From Ruminococcus sp. AF46-10NS (GTDB lineage Bacteria > Bacillota > Clostridia > Lachnospirales > Lachnospiraceae), in assembly GCF_003474435.1 (NCBI RefSeq), contig NZ_QRNF01000011.1:29203-93202 (forward strand): a stretch of 64,000 bases of DNA, in the 5' to 3' direction. A program made the translations under genes and the position numbers. Within the stretch, counting starts at the first letter, position 1; each line of letters begins with the position of its first letter. The notes beneath the pieces were generated by a model. The model did no database searches and was not told the origin of the DNA. It worked only from the letters and a program-made list of their open reading frames with translations. This document shows positions 9,421 through 19,091 of the stretch, in pieces.

Positions 9421-9858
9421 ATGGGATTACAGGATGACAGAATGTCAGGAAACATTCAGGATATAGCAAGATTGATCACAAGACTTCTTCTTCAGGGAGA
9501 TATGCCGCAGTATACACTTCCGGCAGCAGAAGTAGATTATACGGAAGCAGATCAGCTTTTTTCAAAAATCATAGGACTGGCAGACGAGGGAGATATCAAC
9601 GGGGCAGAGAACGAGCTTCTTATGAACATGGAGGATGATGATCCGGAATATCTGGAACTTGCCCTTACATTTTATCTTTATCTCAATGATATGGACGGTG
9701 ATTATCTGGATGACCATGATTATTCCAGAGAAGAGATCCTGGATGGTTTGAAGAGTCTTGCTGAAGACTGGGGAGTAACGGGACTGGAGACCTGGTGTAA
9801 TGCGGCGGGAAGTTACGCTGGAGGAGATTTCCGACGGCCGTTTATACGAAGCAAATGA
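9421..9858 (+). CDS. Small acidic protein, DUF6483-like
   Basis: A 145-residue acidic, helix-rich protein with no membrane segment or recognised catalytic motif. The start at 9421 (MGLQDDRMSG) is chosen because GAGAGGA lies upstream. The N-terminal IARLITRLLL and the tetratricopeptide-like helices resemble short Lachnospiraceae proteins of the DUF6483 type; this assignment is a recollection, not a search result. Its 3' end overlaps the next gene by 59 bases in another frame, indicating a coupled pair. Function unknown. Confidence 0.6.
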   Translation: MGLQDDRMSGNIQDIARLITRLLLQGDMPQYTLPAAEVDYTEADQLFSKIIGLADEGDINGAENELLMNMEDDDPEYLELALTFYLYLNDMDGDYLDDHDYSREEILDGLKSLAEDWGVTGLETWCNAAGSYAGGDFRRPFIRSK

Positions 9859-10470
9859 CATGGTAAAAGCAGACTGCCAGGACTGCAAGGGATGTTTTGA
9901 CTGCTGTACGGGAATGGGGGATTCTGTTGTGCTGGATCCTCTGGATGTATGGCGTTTAAGCCAGGGACTTCATTTAAGCCCGGATCAGCTACTTGCAGGA
10001 AAAATTGAGCTTGGCGTTACAGACGGGAATATTTTGCCGCATCTTAAGATGACAGGAGCAGATGAACGCTGCATATTTCTGGATGGAAACGGACGGTGCT
10101 CCATTCACAGCTTCCGTCCGGGCTTCTGCCGATTGTTTCCGCTGGGAAGATACTATGAGGACGGCAGCTTTAAATACATTCTTCAGATCCACGAGTGCAA
10201 AAAGACCAGCCGCAGTAAGATCAAGGTCCGGAAATGGTAGATACACCGGATTTCAAAAATTATGAAAAATTTGTCTGCGACTGGCATTATTTTCTTCTGG
10301 ATGTCCAGGAAGTTCTCTATGAGAGCGAGGACAGTGATCTGATCCGAAATCTGAACATGTATGTGGTGAACCAGTTTTACCGGAAGCCTTATGATGAGAA
10401 GCGGGATTTTTATGAGCAGTTTTATGAGCGGCTTGCAGCAGGTAAACAACTGCTCAGTCTGGGAGTATAA
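9800..10470 (+). CDS. YkgJ family cysteine cluster protein (frameshifted near 10237)
   Basis: A putative zinc/iron-chelating protein. The N-terminal half has the cluster CQDCKGCFDCC and, after residue 70, CIFLDGNGRCSIHSFRPGFCRLFPLG, which are the signature cysteines of the YkgJ (UPF0153) family. The frame stops at 10240 after RKW; restoring one G in TGGTAG gives RKWVDTPDFKNYEKF and joins the reading frame that runs to 10470. The downstream part (WHYFLLDVQEVLYES) is the normal C-terminus of Clostridial homologues, so this is one gene broken by a one-base loss. The overlap with the preceding gene suggests cotranscription. Confidence 0.78.
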
Positions 10471-10562
10471 TGCGTAGTTTGCTTTAATGCGGATATCTGC
10501 ATATTATCCTGAAGATGTATGCAGAGTTTTTTATGCGGAGGAAAGAAAGGATTTTTTGACAT

Positions 10563-11462
10563 ATGAACTTAAATCAGCTCACATATTTTGTGACTCTTGC
10601 CCAGATCGAAAATTATACCAGAGCAGCCAAGAGGCTGGATATTACGCAGCCAAGTCTGAGTCATGCGATTTCCAACCTTGAAAAGGAGCTTAAGGTTCCC
10701 CTTTTTGAGCGTCACGGAAGAAATGTGACCATGACCAAATACGGGGAAATGTTTCTGAAATATGTGCAGGACTCCTTACATATCCTGAATCTTGGGGTGG
10801 AGAGAATACAGGAAGCGGCAAGAATTCCGGGAGGAAGTATTTCCATCGGGTACATCCATACCCAGGGACGCCGGTTTATCCCGGAGCTTGTCCGCGGGTT
10901 TCTGAATGAGCAGGAAGGAAAAAAGGTTGATTTCCATTTCCAGAATGCAGCTACAGGAACACTGATCCGGGGGCTGAAGGAGGAAAAGTTTGATGTGATT
11001 TTCTGTTCCCGTGCTGAAGGAGAAAAAGAAATCAGCTTTGTGCCGGTAGCGGAAGAAAAGCTGGTGGCTGTAGTGCCGGAGAACCATGCCCTGGCAGGCA
11101 GAAATACAGTGACAATAGAAGAATTGGGACAATATCCACAGGTGACTTTTACTCCTACCAGCGGATTGTATTTTGTGGTACGGGAGCTTTTTGAAAAAGA
11201 GGGGATCGTACCGGAAACTGTTTTTGAAGTGGAAGAGGATGGTGCACTTGCAGGAATGGTGGCAGAAGGTTTTGGTGTGGGAATCGTGCCGGATGTGCCG
11301 GTGATCCATACCTTGCCTGTGGAGATCCTGAATATTGAGAATCTTCATTATCGCCGTTACATATATATGGGAATGCTGAAAAACAGGTATCAGGGATCTC
11401 TTGTGGAGCAGTTCAGGGATTATATCTTCAGGCATTACCGGATCTATGAAGTGCTACAGTAG
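10563..11462 (+). CDS. LysR family transcriptional regulator
   Basis: A 299-residue LysR regulator. The winged helix occupies residues 1-60 (NLNQLTYFVTLAQIENYTRAAKRL, then TQPSLSHAISNLEKEL), followed by a linker helix and a substrate-binding domain. It is clearly paralogous to the LysR gene at 12673 (shared ITQPSLSHAIS, GRNV, TKYG). Two such regulators bracket the chorismate mutase-shikimate kinase gene at the edge of the hydroaromatic cluster, so a hydroaromatic effector is plausible but inferred. A terminator follows directly. Confidence 0.92.
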   Translation: MNLNQLTYFVTLAQIENYTRAAKRLDITQPSLSHAISNLEKELKVPLFERHGRNVTMTKYGEMFLKYVQDSLHILNLGVERIQEAARIPGGSISIGYIHTQGRRFIPELVRGFLNEQEGKKVDFHFQNAATGTLIRGLKEEKFDVIFCSRAEGEKEISFVPVAEEKLVAVVPENHALAGRNTVTIEELGQYPQVTFTPTSGLYFVVRELFEKEGIVPETVFEVEEDGALAGMVAEGFGVGIVPDVPVIHTLPVEILNIENLHYRRYIYMGMLKNRYQGSLVEQFRDYIFRHYRIYEVLQ

Positions 11463-11488
11463 AATCTCTGTGAAAAAATTCTCATGAA

Positions 11489-11524
11489 AAATCTCTGCTT
11501 CTGTAATGAGGTGGAGATTTTTTT
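11489..11524 (+). terminator. Intrinsic terminator after LysR gene
   Basis: AAATCTC pairs with GAGATTT over an 18-base loop, running straight into a T tract (11518-11524). It sits 27 bases after the LysR stop codon. Confidence 0.65.
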
Positions 11525-11710
11525 GAACACAGATCCAGGAGTGATTACTAAAAACCATAAAAATAATCTATAGATCACATGTATAAATTCAATGAAAGTT
11601 TAGGTTGAGATAAAAATGGCCAGTTGGTATAATAAGAACAGACACTTAGTTTAAAGTGATAAAGCGATGACGGAAATCCGTGATAAAATGAACGAAGTAA
11701 AGGAGACATT

Positions 11711-12499
11711 ATGAACCAGTTAGAAGTATTAAGAGAGAGCCTTGGACAGTGCGATGAGATCATCCTGGATGCACTGCTTATGAGAAACAGAATCGTTGAG
11801 GACATCATGGTATACAAGGAAGCTCATGATCTTCCTGTACTGCAGCCGGAGCAGGAGGCGAAGCAGAAGGGATGGCTGGAAGCCAGAATGGAAGGCAGAC
11901 GCCACAAGAAAGAAGTAAACGATGTTTTTGCAAGCATCACACAGAACAGTAAGAGAATCCAGTCCAGAAATCTCTTTAATTACAACATTTTCCTTATCGG
12001 ATTCATGGGCGCAGGTAAATCTACAATTTCTGACTACCTGAAGAATGCACTGGCCATGGATGTAGTTGAGATGGATCAGTGTATCGTGGAGAGACAGGGA
12101 ATGAGCATTTCCGATATCTTTGAGACTTACGGAGAAGAGTATTTCCGTGAGCTTGAGACCAACCTTCTCATTGAGATGCAGTCCAGATCTAATGTTGTAG
12201 TATCCTGTGGCGGTGGTGTCCCGATGCGGGAGCGCAATGTTGCTGAGATGAAAAAAAATGGCCGTGTCGTACTCCTTACTGCAAAGCCGGAAACTATTCT
12301 GGAACGTGTAAAGGATAATCATGACCGTCCGTTACTTGAGAACAACAAAAATGTTTCATTTATCGCTGACCTGTTGGAGAAGCGTCGTGCGAAATACGAG
12401 GCAGCAGCAGACATCGTGATCCAGACAGACGGAAAGAGTGAACTTGAGATCTGTGAGGAGCTGATCCACAGACTTCGTGAGACAGATGCGAATAAATAA
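11711..12499 (+). CDS. aroK: Chorismate mutase-shikimate kinase bifunctional protein
   Basis: A 262-residue fusion. Residues 1-75 resemble an AroQ-type chorismate mutase (all helical, LGQCDEIILDALLMRNRIVEDIMVYKE, then PEQEAKQKGWLEARM). Residues 93-262 are shikimate kinase: Walker A GFMGAGKST near 98-106, the shikimate-binding D in VEMDQCI, FRELE, and CGGGVPMRE. Shikimate kinase makes shikimate 3-phosphate; chorismate mutase makes prephenate. The fusion stands without other biosynthetic aro genes but next to a shikimate/quinate cluster, suggesting it could divert imported shikimate into aromatic amino acid synthesis. That use is inferred. The site AAAGGAGAC precedes the ATG. Confidence 0.88.
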   Translation: MNQLEVLRESLGQCDEIILDALLMRNRIVEDIMVYKEAHDLPVLQPEQEAKQKGWLEARMEGRRHKKEVNDVFASITQNSKRIQSRNLFNYNIFLIGFMGAGKSTISDYLKNALAMDVVEMDQCIVERQGMSISDIFETYGEEYFRELETNLLIEMQSRSNVVVSCGGGVPMRERNVAEMKKNGRVVLLTAKPETILERVKDNHDRPLLENNKNVSFIADLLEKRRAKYEAAADIVIQTDGKSELEICEELIHRLRETDANK

Positions 12500-12535
12500 T
12501 CGCTGATCATAAAGCAGAATATTTTTTACATATAA

Positions 12536-12597
12536 AAAAGGACAGATGTCCGATAAACCGTACAGAGATAAGGCGGGAATCAGGCAGTTGTCCTTTT
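12536..12597. terminator. Putative terminator with long loop, between convergent genes
   Basis: AAAAGGACA pairs with TGTCCTTTT across a 44-base interval. It lies between the aroK-type gene and the convergent LysR gene and could serve both directions. The long loop makes this less certain than the other terminators. Confidence 0.45.
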
Positions 12598-12672
12598 ATT
12601 ATCGAATACAAATCGTAAATATCCATTTGATAATGAAACTTTCGGACAGCAGATGACTGATCTGCCGTCCGC

Positions 12673-13581
12673 TTAATTGGTCTTATAAAAGATTTCTTTT
12701 GAGGTAGTCTCGATCACAAACTTCTTAAACGATTCCACAACCGGCGGATGATAAACATCTTTCAGCATGGCCATATAAAAATTTCTCTGCCAGCTTGGTG
12801 AAACAAGAGGCAGGATCTTAAGATCCAGAGAATGAAGGATAGGGATATCCGGGGCAATGCAGATGCCGAAGTCATTGGCAACAAACCCTGCGGCAACCTG
12901 ATCCTCATCAATCTCAAAAGCAACATCCGGGTACTGGCCGATGCTCTTAAACAGCTGGTCAATGATCTGGCGCAGGCCGCTTCGCTTCTTGAAGATGATC
13001 TGCCTGTATGGAAGCGTTTCCTCCAGATGTATCTCGGATTTCTCAGCAAGAGGATGTTCCGGTGGAACGATGACGACCAGATCCTGCTTGGCAACCGGAA
13101 TAAATTCGATCAGCGGTTCGTCGTCAAATTTGGAACAGAAGCCGATATCGTATTTTTTCTCTTTCAGTCCGGTGAGGATATCACCGGTAAGCACCTTATC
13201 ACAGAACAGATTGAAATTGATCTTTTTTTCTTTGTTGGCATTAAGAAAGCTACGGATGATCTTCGGCATAAAGTCAACACCCAGAGTTCTGAGAAAAGCC
13301 ACATCGATCTGTCCTTCTCCCTTTCCTGCAAGCTGGAGACCGTTTACAGAGGAATCCAGCCGGTTCAGGGTTTGTTCCACATCCTCCAGAAAAGACTTGC
13401 CATATTTGGTGAGAGAAACATTCCGTCCGTTTTTTTCAAATAATTTCACTCCAAGCTCTTCCTCCAGAGAAGAGATCGCGTGACTTAGGCTGGGCTGTGT
13501 GATGGCCAGAACATCCGCAGCTTTTGTATAATGTTCCAGATGAGCCAGTGTCACGAAATAGCGAAGATGATACAGATTCAT
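12673..13581 (-). CDS. LysR family transcriptional regulator, divergent from the hydroaromatic operon
   Basis: A 302-residue LysR regulator with an N-terminal winged helix (NLYHLRYFVTLAHLEHYTKAADVL, ITQPSLSHAISSLEEEL) and a periplasmic-binding-like effector domain. It is transcribed away from the operon that starts at 13868, the standard arrangement for a LysR protein controlling its neighbour. It is similar throughout to the LysR at 10563, so the pair probably arose by duplication. The effector is likely a hydroaromatic compound such as quinate, shikimate or a dehydro derivative; this rests on context only. An AGGAG site precedes the ATG. Confidence 0.92.
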   Translation of the reverse strand: MNLYHLRYFVTLAHLEHYTKAADVLAITQPSLSHAISSLEEELGVKLFEKNGRNVSLTKYGKSFLEDVEQTLNRLDSSVNGLQLAGKGEGQIDVAFLRTLGVDFMPKIIRSFLNANKEKKINFNLFCDKVLTGDILTGLKEKKYDIGFCSKFDDEPLIEFIPVAKQDLVVIVPPEHPLAEKSEIHLEETLPYRQIIFKKRSGLRQIIDQLFKSIGQYPDVAFEIDEDQVAAGFVANDFGICIAPDIPILHSLDLKILPLVSPSWQRNFYMAMLKDVYHPPVVESFKKFVIETTSKEIFYKTN

Positions 13582-13765
13582 TTTTCAATACTCCTTTCGT
13601 AAGTTTATCTGAATGTTTTGCTTCGGACAGATCCCCGGTAAGTCGGACAGACATAAGAGATTTGCCGGGCCGTATGCAGTGACGGCGGCAATACGGCTGA
13701 ATATGTTTTATATAGTATAACATGATATATTGATAAAATCTATGAATTCTCCTGGTACAATCAAT

Positions 13766-13794
13766 TTGTTTTGTATTTAACAAAGTTATATAAT
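13766..13794 (+). promoter_or_regulatory. Sigma-A promoter of the hydroaromatic operon
   Basis: TTGTTT (13766-13771), a 17-base spacer and TATAAT (13789-13794), about 70 bases before the operon's first start codon. The spacer contains a partial dyad (TTTGTTTTG...TTTAACAAAG) resembling half of the perfect palindrome at 19092, so a shared regulator is possible. Confidence 0.65.
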
Positions 13795-13867
13795 GCTTAT
13801 AGAAAAAAGATACAAAATAATTTAAAAAAAACCAAAAAAATTATTTATATTTTCAGGAGGAATTACC

Positions 13868-14707
13868 ATGTCAAAAGAATTTCCAATTACAATCAGTTCC
13901 TGGACACTTGGGGATCAGTGCAAATTTGAGGACCGTGTAAAAGCTGCCAAAGAGGCTGGCTATGAGGGAATCGGCCTGAGAGCGGAAACCTACGTAGATG
14001 CCCTGAATGAGGGACTTTTCGATAAGGATATCCTGGCAATCCTGGATAAATATGACATGAAGGTAACAGAGGTTGAGTACATCGTGCAGTGGGCAGAGGA
14101 GCATCGTTCCTATGAGCAGAAATATAAAGAACAGCTCTGTTTCCATATGTGTGAATTATTTAACGTGAAACAGATTAACTGCGGACTGATGGAGAACTAT
14201 TCCGTAGAGTACACAGCACAGAAGCTTCGTGAGCTTTGCCACAGAGCAGGCAAATACATCATCGGTGTTGAGCCAATGCCATACAGCGGAATCCCGGATG
14301 TGAAAAAAGGATGGGCTGTTGTAAAAGCTGCTGACTGCGAGAATGCAAAGCTGATCCTTGATACATGGCACTGGGTAAGAGCAAACCAGCCGATCGAGCT
14401 TTCCGTACTTGAGGGAATCCCGGCAGACAAGATCGTATCCATCCAGATCAACGATGTATGGGAAAGACCATATGCAACAACGATCTTAAGAGATGAGTCC
14501 ATGCATGACCGTCTTGCTCCTGGAACAGGAATCGGAACAACTGTGCCGTTCGTAAAAATGATCAAAGAAAAAGGCATTAAGCCAAATGCCATCGGCGTAG
14601 AGGTTATCAGCGATGCAAACCTTGAAAAAGGTATCGAGTATGCTGCAAAACATACATATGAGAACACAAGGAAGGTACTGGAAGAGGCTTGGCCGGAAGT
14701 ACTGTAA
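13868..14707 (+). CDS. TIM-barrel sugar-phosphate isomerase/epimerase family protein (possible 3-dehydroshikimate dehydratase)
   Basis: A 279-residue protein of the xylose-isomerase-like TIM-barrel superfamily. Candidate metal ligands are the glutamate in GVEPMP, the aspartate and histidine in ILDTWHW, the QIND stretch, and the glutamate in IGVEVIS. The same superfamily contains 3-dehydroshikimate dehydratases of the AsbF/QuiC type. Given the adjacent quinate/shikimate dehydrogenases and AroD, a dehydratase making protocatechuate, or an isomerase of a hydroaromatic intermediate, is plausible but not proven. It is the first gene of the operon, with a perfect AGGAGG at 13855-13860. Confidence 0.8.
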   Translation: MSKEFPITISSWTLGDQCKFEDRVKAAKEAGYEGIGLRAETYVDALNEGLFDKDILAILDKYDMKVTEVEYIVQWAEEHRSYEQKYKEQLCFHMCELFNVKQINCGLMENYSVEYTAQKLRELCHRAGKYIIGVEPMPYSGIPDVKKGWAVVKAADCENAKLILDTWHWVRANQPIELSVLEGIPADKIVSIQINDVWERPYATTILRDESMHDRLAPGTGIGTTVPFVKMIKEKGIKPNAIGVEVISDANLEKGIEYAAKHTYENTRKVLEEAWPEVL

Positions 14708-14820
14708 TTAATATAAGAAATTAATATTTCAGACGAACCCCTGTTTCCGACGTCATACCGGTGACAGGGCGTTCCAGTGAGAGAAACAAAAAGATTGTTT
14801 CAGAGGAAAGGAGAACGCAT

Positions 14821-16747
14821 ATGAAATTCAATGCGATGTTTCAGCCGATCGAGATCGGTCCTATGACAGTAAAGAACCGTTTTGTTGTTCCTCCAATGGG
14901 AAATAACTTTGCAAACACAGACGGAACAATGAGTGAGCAGTCCGCTGCATATTACAGAGAAAGAGCAAAAGGCGGATTTGGTCTGATCACCATCGAGGCT
15001 ACTGTAGTTCACAAGGGAGCAAAGGGCGGCCCGCGTAAACCATGTCTTTATGACGACTCTACTATCGAGAGCTTCCGCAAGGTCATCGATGGATGTCATG
15101 CAGAAGGTGCAAAGGTGTCTATCCAGCTTCAGAATGCAGGTCCTGAAGGAAATGCAAAGAACGCAGGAGCACCGATCACAGCAGCAACCAGTATCCCGTC
15201 AGTGTGCGGCCGTGATATTCCGAAGCAGCTTACAACTGAGGAAGTTTACGAGCTGATCAAAGGCTACGGAGAAGCTGCAAGAAGAGCAATGGAAGCAGGA
15301 GCAGATGCTGTTGAGATCCATATGGCACACGGCTATCTGGTAAGTACCTTCCTCTCTCCAAGAACAAACAAGAGAGTTGATGAGTTTGGCGGATGCTTTG
15401 AGAACCGTATGCGTTTTTCCCGTCTGATCATCGAGGAGGGTTAAAAAAGCAACACAGGGAAAAATTGCAGTTCTTGCAAGAATCAACTGTGCGGACGAGG
15501 TCCCAGGTGGACTTGATGTTCACGACAGTGCAGCGATCGCAGCATATCTGGAAAGCTGTGGACTGGACGGGCTCCATGTATCCCGTGCTGTTCATATCAA
15601 GGATGAGTTTATGTGGGCACCGACCGTTATCCACGGTGGATTCTCCGCAGCAGAGGTTGAGGAGATCAAACGTGCGGTAAATATCCCGGTGATCACAGTT
15701 GGACGTTATACAGAGCCGCAGTTCGCAGAGCTGATGGTAAAAGAAGGAAGAGCAGACCTTGTAGCATTCGGACGTCAGAGCCTTGCAGATCCGGCTATGC
15801 CGAAGAAGGCACAGGAAGAGCGTCTTGAGGATATGACTCCTTGTATCGCCTGTCTTCAGGGCTGTGTTGCAAACATGTATGCAGGAAATCCGGTATGCTG
15901 TCTGACCAATCCGTTCCTGGGTCATGAGGCAGAGCCGCTTGAGAAAGCTGAAGAGCCGAAGAAGGTTATGGTTATCGGTGGCGGTGTTGCAGGACTTTCC
16001 GCCGCATTTATCGCAAAGGAGAGAGGCCATGAGGTAACACTTTATGAGGCAGGAGATGTTCTCGGCGGAAACATGAGACTTGCTGCATATCCGCCAGGAA
16101 AAGGTGATATCACAAACATGATCCGCAGCTACATCCATCGCTGCCAGAAGGATGGCGTTAAGATCGTGATGAACTGTGAGGTAACTCCGGAGCTTATCAA
16201 AGAAGAGAAGCCGGACAGTGTGATCATCGCAACCGGTTCAAAGACTTTGATCCTTCCAATCGAGGGAATCGATAATCCGGCTATCATCCACGGCTCAGAC
16301 CTTCTGGATGGCAAGAGAGCAGCAGGCAAAAAGGTTCTCGTTGTCGGCGGTGGAATGGTTGGATGCGAGACAGCTGCATTCTTAGGCGAGCAGGAGCATG
16401 ATGTAACTGTTATCGAGTTCCGTGATACCGTAGGTGCAGATGTGATCCACGAGCACAGAGTATATCTGATGAAGGATTTCGAGGATTACGGAATCAGGGA
16501 GATCACCGGAGCAAAGGTATGCAAGTTCTATGAAGACGGTGTAGAATACGAGACAGCTGACGGAGTACGTCACGAGTCAAGAGGATATGATTCTGTGATC
16601 CTTTCCATGGGATTCCGCAACTACAATCCTCTGGAGGAGAAGATCAAGGATCTTGTGCCTGAGACACATGTGATTGGAGATGCTATCCGTGCAAGACGTG
16701 CACTGGATGCAACAAAAGAGGCTTATGAGGTAGCTTCCAGGATCTGA
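14821..16747 (+). CDS. Old Yellow Enzyme-type NADH:flavin oxidoreductase with Fe-S and FAD domains (frameshifted near 15439)
   Basis: A protein of about 640 residues of the 2,4-dienoyl-CoA reductase/BaiCD-like family. The N-terminal FMN-binding TIM barrel includes EIHMAHGYLVSTFLSP and NKRVDEFGG; a 4Fe-4S site follows (CIACLQGCVANMYAGNPVCC); the C-terminus has two Rossmann motifs, VIGGGVAGLSA and VVGGGMVGCETA. The start at 14821 has AAAGGAG. The frame stops at 15444; removing one G from GGG at 15438-15440 restores VKKATQGKIAVLARINC and the full protein. Such enzymes reduce alkenes conjugated to a carbonyl; 3-dehydroshikimate is such an enone, a candidate substrate by context. Confidence 0.85.
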
Positions 16748-16891
16748 TCTGCCAATCGCTGATCGTATTGATACAAAAGAAAATAACTATCCGGTAAAAT
16801 GGACAGTATAAAAATTAAAAAGATGGCCCGACAGACATCGGAGAAAAATAATCCGGTGTCTGTCAGGGGGAAATGCAGGAGGTAAAAAGAA

Positions 16892-17773
16892 ATGGAACAG
16901 AGAATTAAAGGAACAACTGGTTTACTTGCACTGATCGGAAGCCCGGTAGGACATTCCGGATCACCGGCTATGTATAACTTCAGTTTCCAGTACCATAATC
17001 TGGATTATGCTTACATGGCATTCGATATCAAAGAGGATCAGGTTCCGGCAGCTCTTGATGCAATGCGTCTGTTCAAAATGAGAGGATGCAACGTAACCAT
17101 GCCTTGCAAAAACAAAGTAGCTCAGTGTGTAGACGAGCTTTCACCGGCAGCAAAGATCATCGGTGCTGTAAACACAATCGTAAATGAGGATGGAAAACTT
17201 GTTGGACATATCACAGATGGTATCGGATTTGTCCGCAACTTAAAAGAGCACGGTGTTGATGTAAAGGGTAAAAAGATGGTAGTCCTCGGAGCAGGTGGAG
17301 CAGCTACAGCCCTTACTGTACAGTGTGCCCTTGACGGAGCAGCATCTATCGCGATCTTTAATCCCAACGATCCATTCCTTGACAGAGCAAAAGGAACTGC
17401 TGAGAAGCTTGCAAAAGAAGTACCGGACTGCAAAGTAAACGTATATTGTCTTGATGATCAGGATAAACTGAGAGAAGAGATCGCAAATGCAGACATCCTT
17501 GCAAACGGAACACTTGCAGGAATGAAACCACACGATGACATCACACTGGTTGACAAATCCATGTTCCATAAGGATCTTGTTGTTGCTGATTGTGTATACA
17601 ATCCGGCAGAGACAAAGATGGTAAAAGAAGCAAAAGAAGCAGGCGTGAAGCTTGCTGTAGGTGGAAAAGGAATGCTTCTGTGGCAGGGAGCTGAGTCCTA
17701 TAAGCTGTATACAGGACTTGAGATGCCAACAGATGAGTATCAGAAATTCCAGTCTGAGAACGAAGGGAAATAA
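16892..17773 (+). CDS. Quinate/shikimate dehydrogenase, YdiB-like
   Basis: A 293-residue NAD(P)-dependent dehydrogenase of the AroE/YdiB family. The substrate site includes GSPVGHSGSPAMYN near residue 17, the catalytic lysine in NVTMPCKNK, and ITDGIGF. The Rossmann motif is VLGAGGAATA, followed by IFNPND in place of the NRT/NRR typical of NADP-specific AroE. The C-terminal MLLWQGAESYKLYTG closely resembles E. coli YdiB. Expected reaction: quinate to 3-dehydroquinate or shikimate to 3-dehydroshikimate. It follows the OYE gene after 144 bases containing a hairpin (16827-16866), and AGGAGG precedes the ATG. Confidence 0.9.
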   Translation: MEQRIKGTTGLLALIGSPVGHSGSPAMYNFSFQYHNLDYAYMAFDIKEDQVPAALDAMRLFKMRGCNVTMPCKNKVAQCVDELSPAAKIIGAVNTIVNEDGKLVGHITDGIGFVRNLKEHGVDVKGKKMVVLGAGGAATALTVQCALDGAASIAIFNPNDPFLDRAKGTAEKLAKEVPDCKVNVYCLDDQDKLREEIANADILANGTLAGMKPHDDITLVDKSMFHKDLVVADCVYNPAETKMVKEAKEAGVKLAVGGKGMLLWQGAESYKLYTGLEMPTDEYQKFQSENEGK

Positions 17774-17778
17774 GAAAA

Positions 17779-18978
17779 ATGAGCCAGACAGGTAAGAAAA
17801 ATTTAGTGATTACTTCTATCGCGCTGTATTTTACATACTTCATCCACGGAATCGGAGCTTCCATTATGGGCCAGTACAAGCCGGAGCTTGCGGCTCACTG
17901 GGGAGCAAAGACTTTAAGTGATGGAACCATGGATGTCAGCATGGTAGTATCTGTAATTGCCGCACTTGGACTTGGAAGACTGATCTCACTTCCGTTTTCC
18001 GGTCCCCTGTCCGACAAATTCGGACGCAGATTAAGCGGAATCATCGGCGTGATCTGTTATGCAGCATATTTTATGGGAATCGCATTTGCTCCGTCTATGG
18101 GAGTTGCCTACGCCTTTGCCATTGTAGGTGGTATCGCAAACTCCTTCCTGGACACCTGCGTAAGCCCGACATGTATGGAGATTTACGTAAATAATCCTTC
18201 TGTAGCGAACCTGTTTACAAAATTCTCCATGTGTATCAGCCAGTTCCTGCTTCCTTTCCTGATCGGATTTGTAGCAGCGGCTAATATGTCCTACAGAACC
18301 ATCTTTATTGTTGCAGGTGCTGCGATCTTTATCGATGGAATCCTGATCCTGTTCCTGCCATTCCCGGAGAGAAATGCGAAAGGTACAGTAAAGAAAGAAA
18401 AAACAAAATTAAAGATCACTCCTGCAGCTCTTGCAGCAATCCTCATCGGATTCACAAGCTCTTCCACATTTATGCTGTGGCTGAACTGCAACCAGGAGCT
18501 TGGAAAGCTTTATAACTTAAGTGATCCTTCCAAGATCCAGTCCTTCTATGCAGTAGGAACCTTTGCAGCAATCCTGTGTTCCTCTGTATTTATCAAAAAA
18601 GGACTGAAGGAAATCAATATCCTGATCATTTATCCGCTGATCTCTTTCATCATGCTGGGACTGTGCTACTTTATCCAGAATCCGACCATCTGCCTTGTCG
18701 GTGGATTTGTGATCGGTTTTGCAGGCGCAGGCGGTGTGCTTCAGCTGGCTGTTTCCACAACTGCTGAGTTCTTCCCGGAGAACAAGGGAACTGCAACATC
18801 CATGGTCATGATCGCATCCAGCGTTGCGAACTACACCATTCTGACACTGGCTGGCTACATTACAAAGACTGCCGGAACCAGTGCTCCGAGAATGATCCTG
18901 CTTCTCAATATGGCAGTGACATTCGTTGGAATCCTTCTTGCACTGTTCGTTAAGATGAACCGTGGAAAAGAAGCCTGA
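17779..18978 (+). CDS. Major facilitator transporter, YdiN-like (probable hydroaromatic acid carrier)
   Basis: A 399-residue 12-helix MFS carrier. The signature GPLSDKFGRR sits between helices 2 and 3, and a basic loop (TVKKEKTKLK) marks the middle. Stretches such as GLGRLIS, the GGIANSFLDT segment and GGVLQLAVSTTAEFFPENKG resemble E. coli YdiN, which lies beside ydiB and aroD. It starts 5 bases after the dehydrogenase gene, so the two are cotranscribed. Import of quinate or shikimate is the likely role; the exact substrate is inferred. Confidence 0.85.
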   Translation: MSQTGKKNLVITSIALYFTYFIHGIGASIMGQYKPELAAHWGAKTLSDGTMDVSMVVSVIAALGLGRLISLPFSGPLSDKFGRRLSGIIGVICYAAYFMGIAFAPSMGVAYAFAIVGGIANSFLDTCVSPTCMEIYVNNPSVANLFTKFSMCISQFLLPFLIGFVAAANMSYRTIFIVAGAAIFIDGILILFLPFPERNAKGTVKKEKTKLKITPAALAAILIGFTSSSTFMLWLNCNQELGKLYNLSDPSKIQSFYAVGTFAAILCSSVFIKKGLKEINILIIYPLISFIMLGLCYFIQNPTICLVGGFVIGFAGAGGVLQLAVSTTAEFFPENKGTATSMVMIASSVANYTILTLAGYITKTAGTSAPRMILLLNMAVTFVGILLALFVKMNRGKEA

Positions 18979-19036
18979 GAAGAAAAAATGTGAATAACTG
19001 TTCCGATTTGGATGAAAATGACTGAATCGGAGCAGG

Positions 19037-19078
19037 GCAAAGTTCCAATTCGGAAACAATTTCCGGATTGGACTTTGC
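19037..19078 (+). terminator. Strong hairpin after the YdiN-like gene
   Basis: GCAAAGTTCCAATTCGGAAA (19037-19056) pairs with its near-perfect complement ending at 19078 around a CAA loop. There is no long T run, so it may be a terminator or an mRNA 3' stabiliser ending the 13868-18978 operon. Confidence 0.55.
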
Positions 19079-19091
19079 TGTTACTGAAAAT

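Noticed and set aside
14197..14667. Long antisense open frames inside strong genes (here and under many other genes)
   Set aside because: They are shadows of clearly homologous genes on the other strand and lack ribosome sites.
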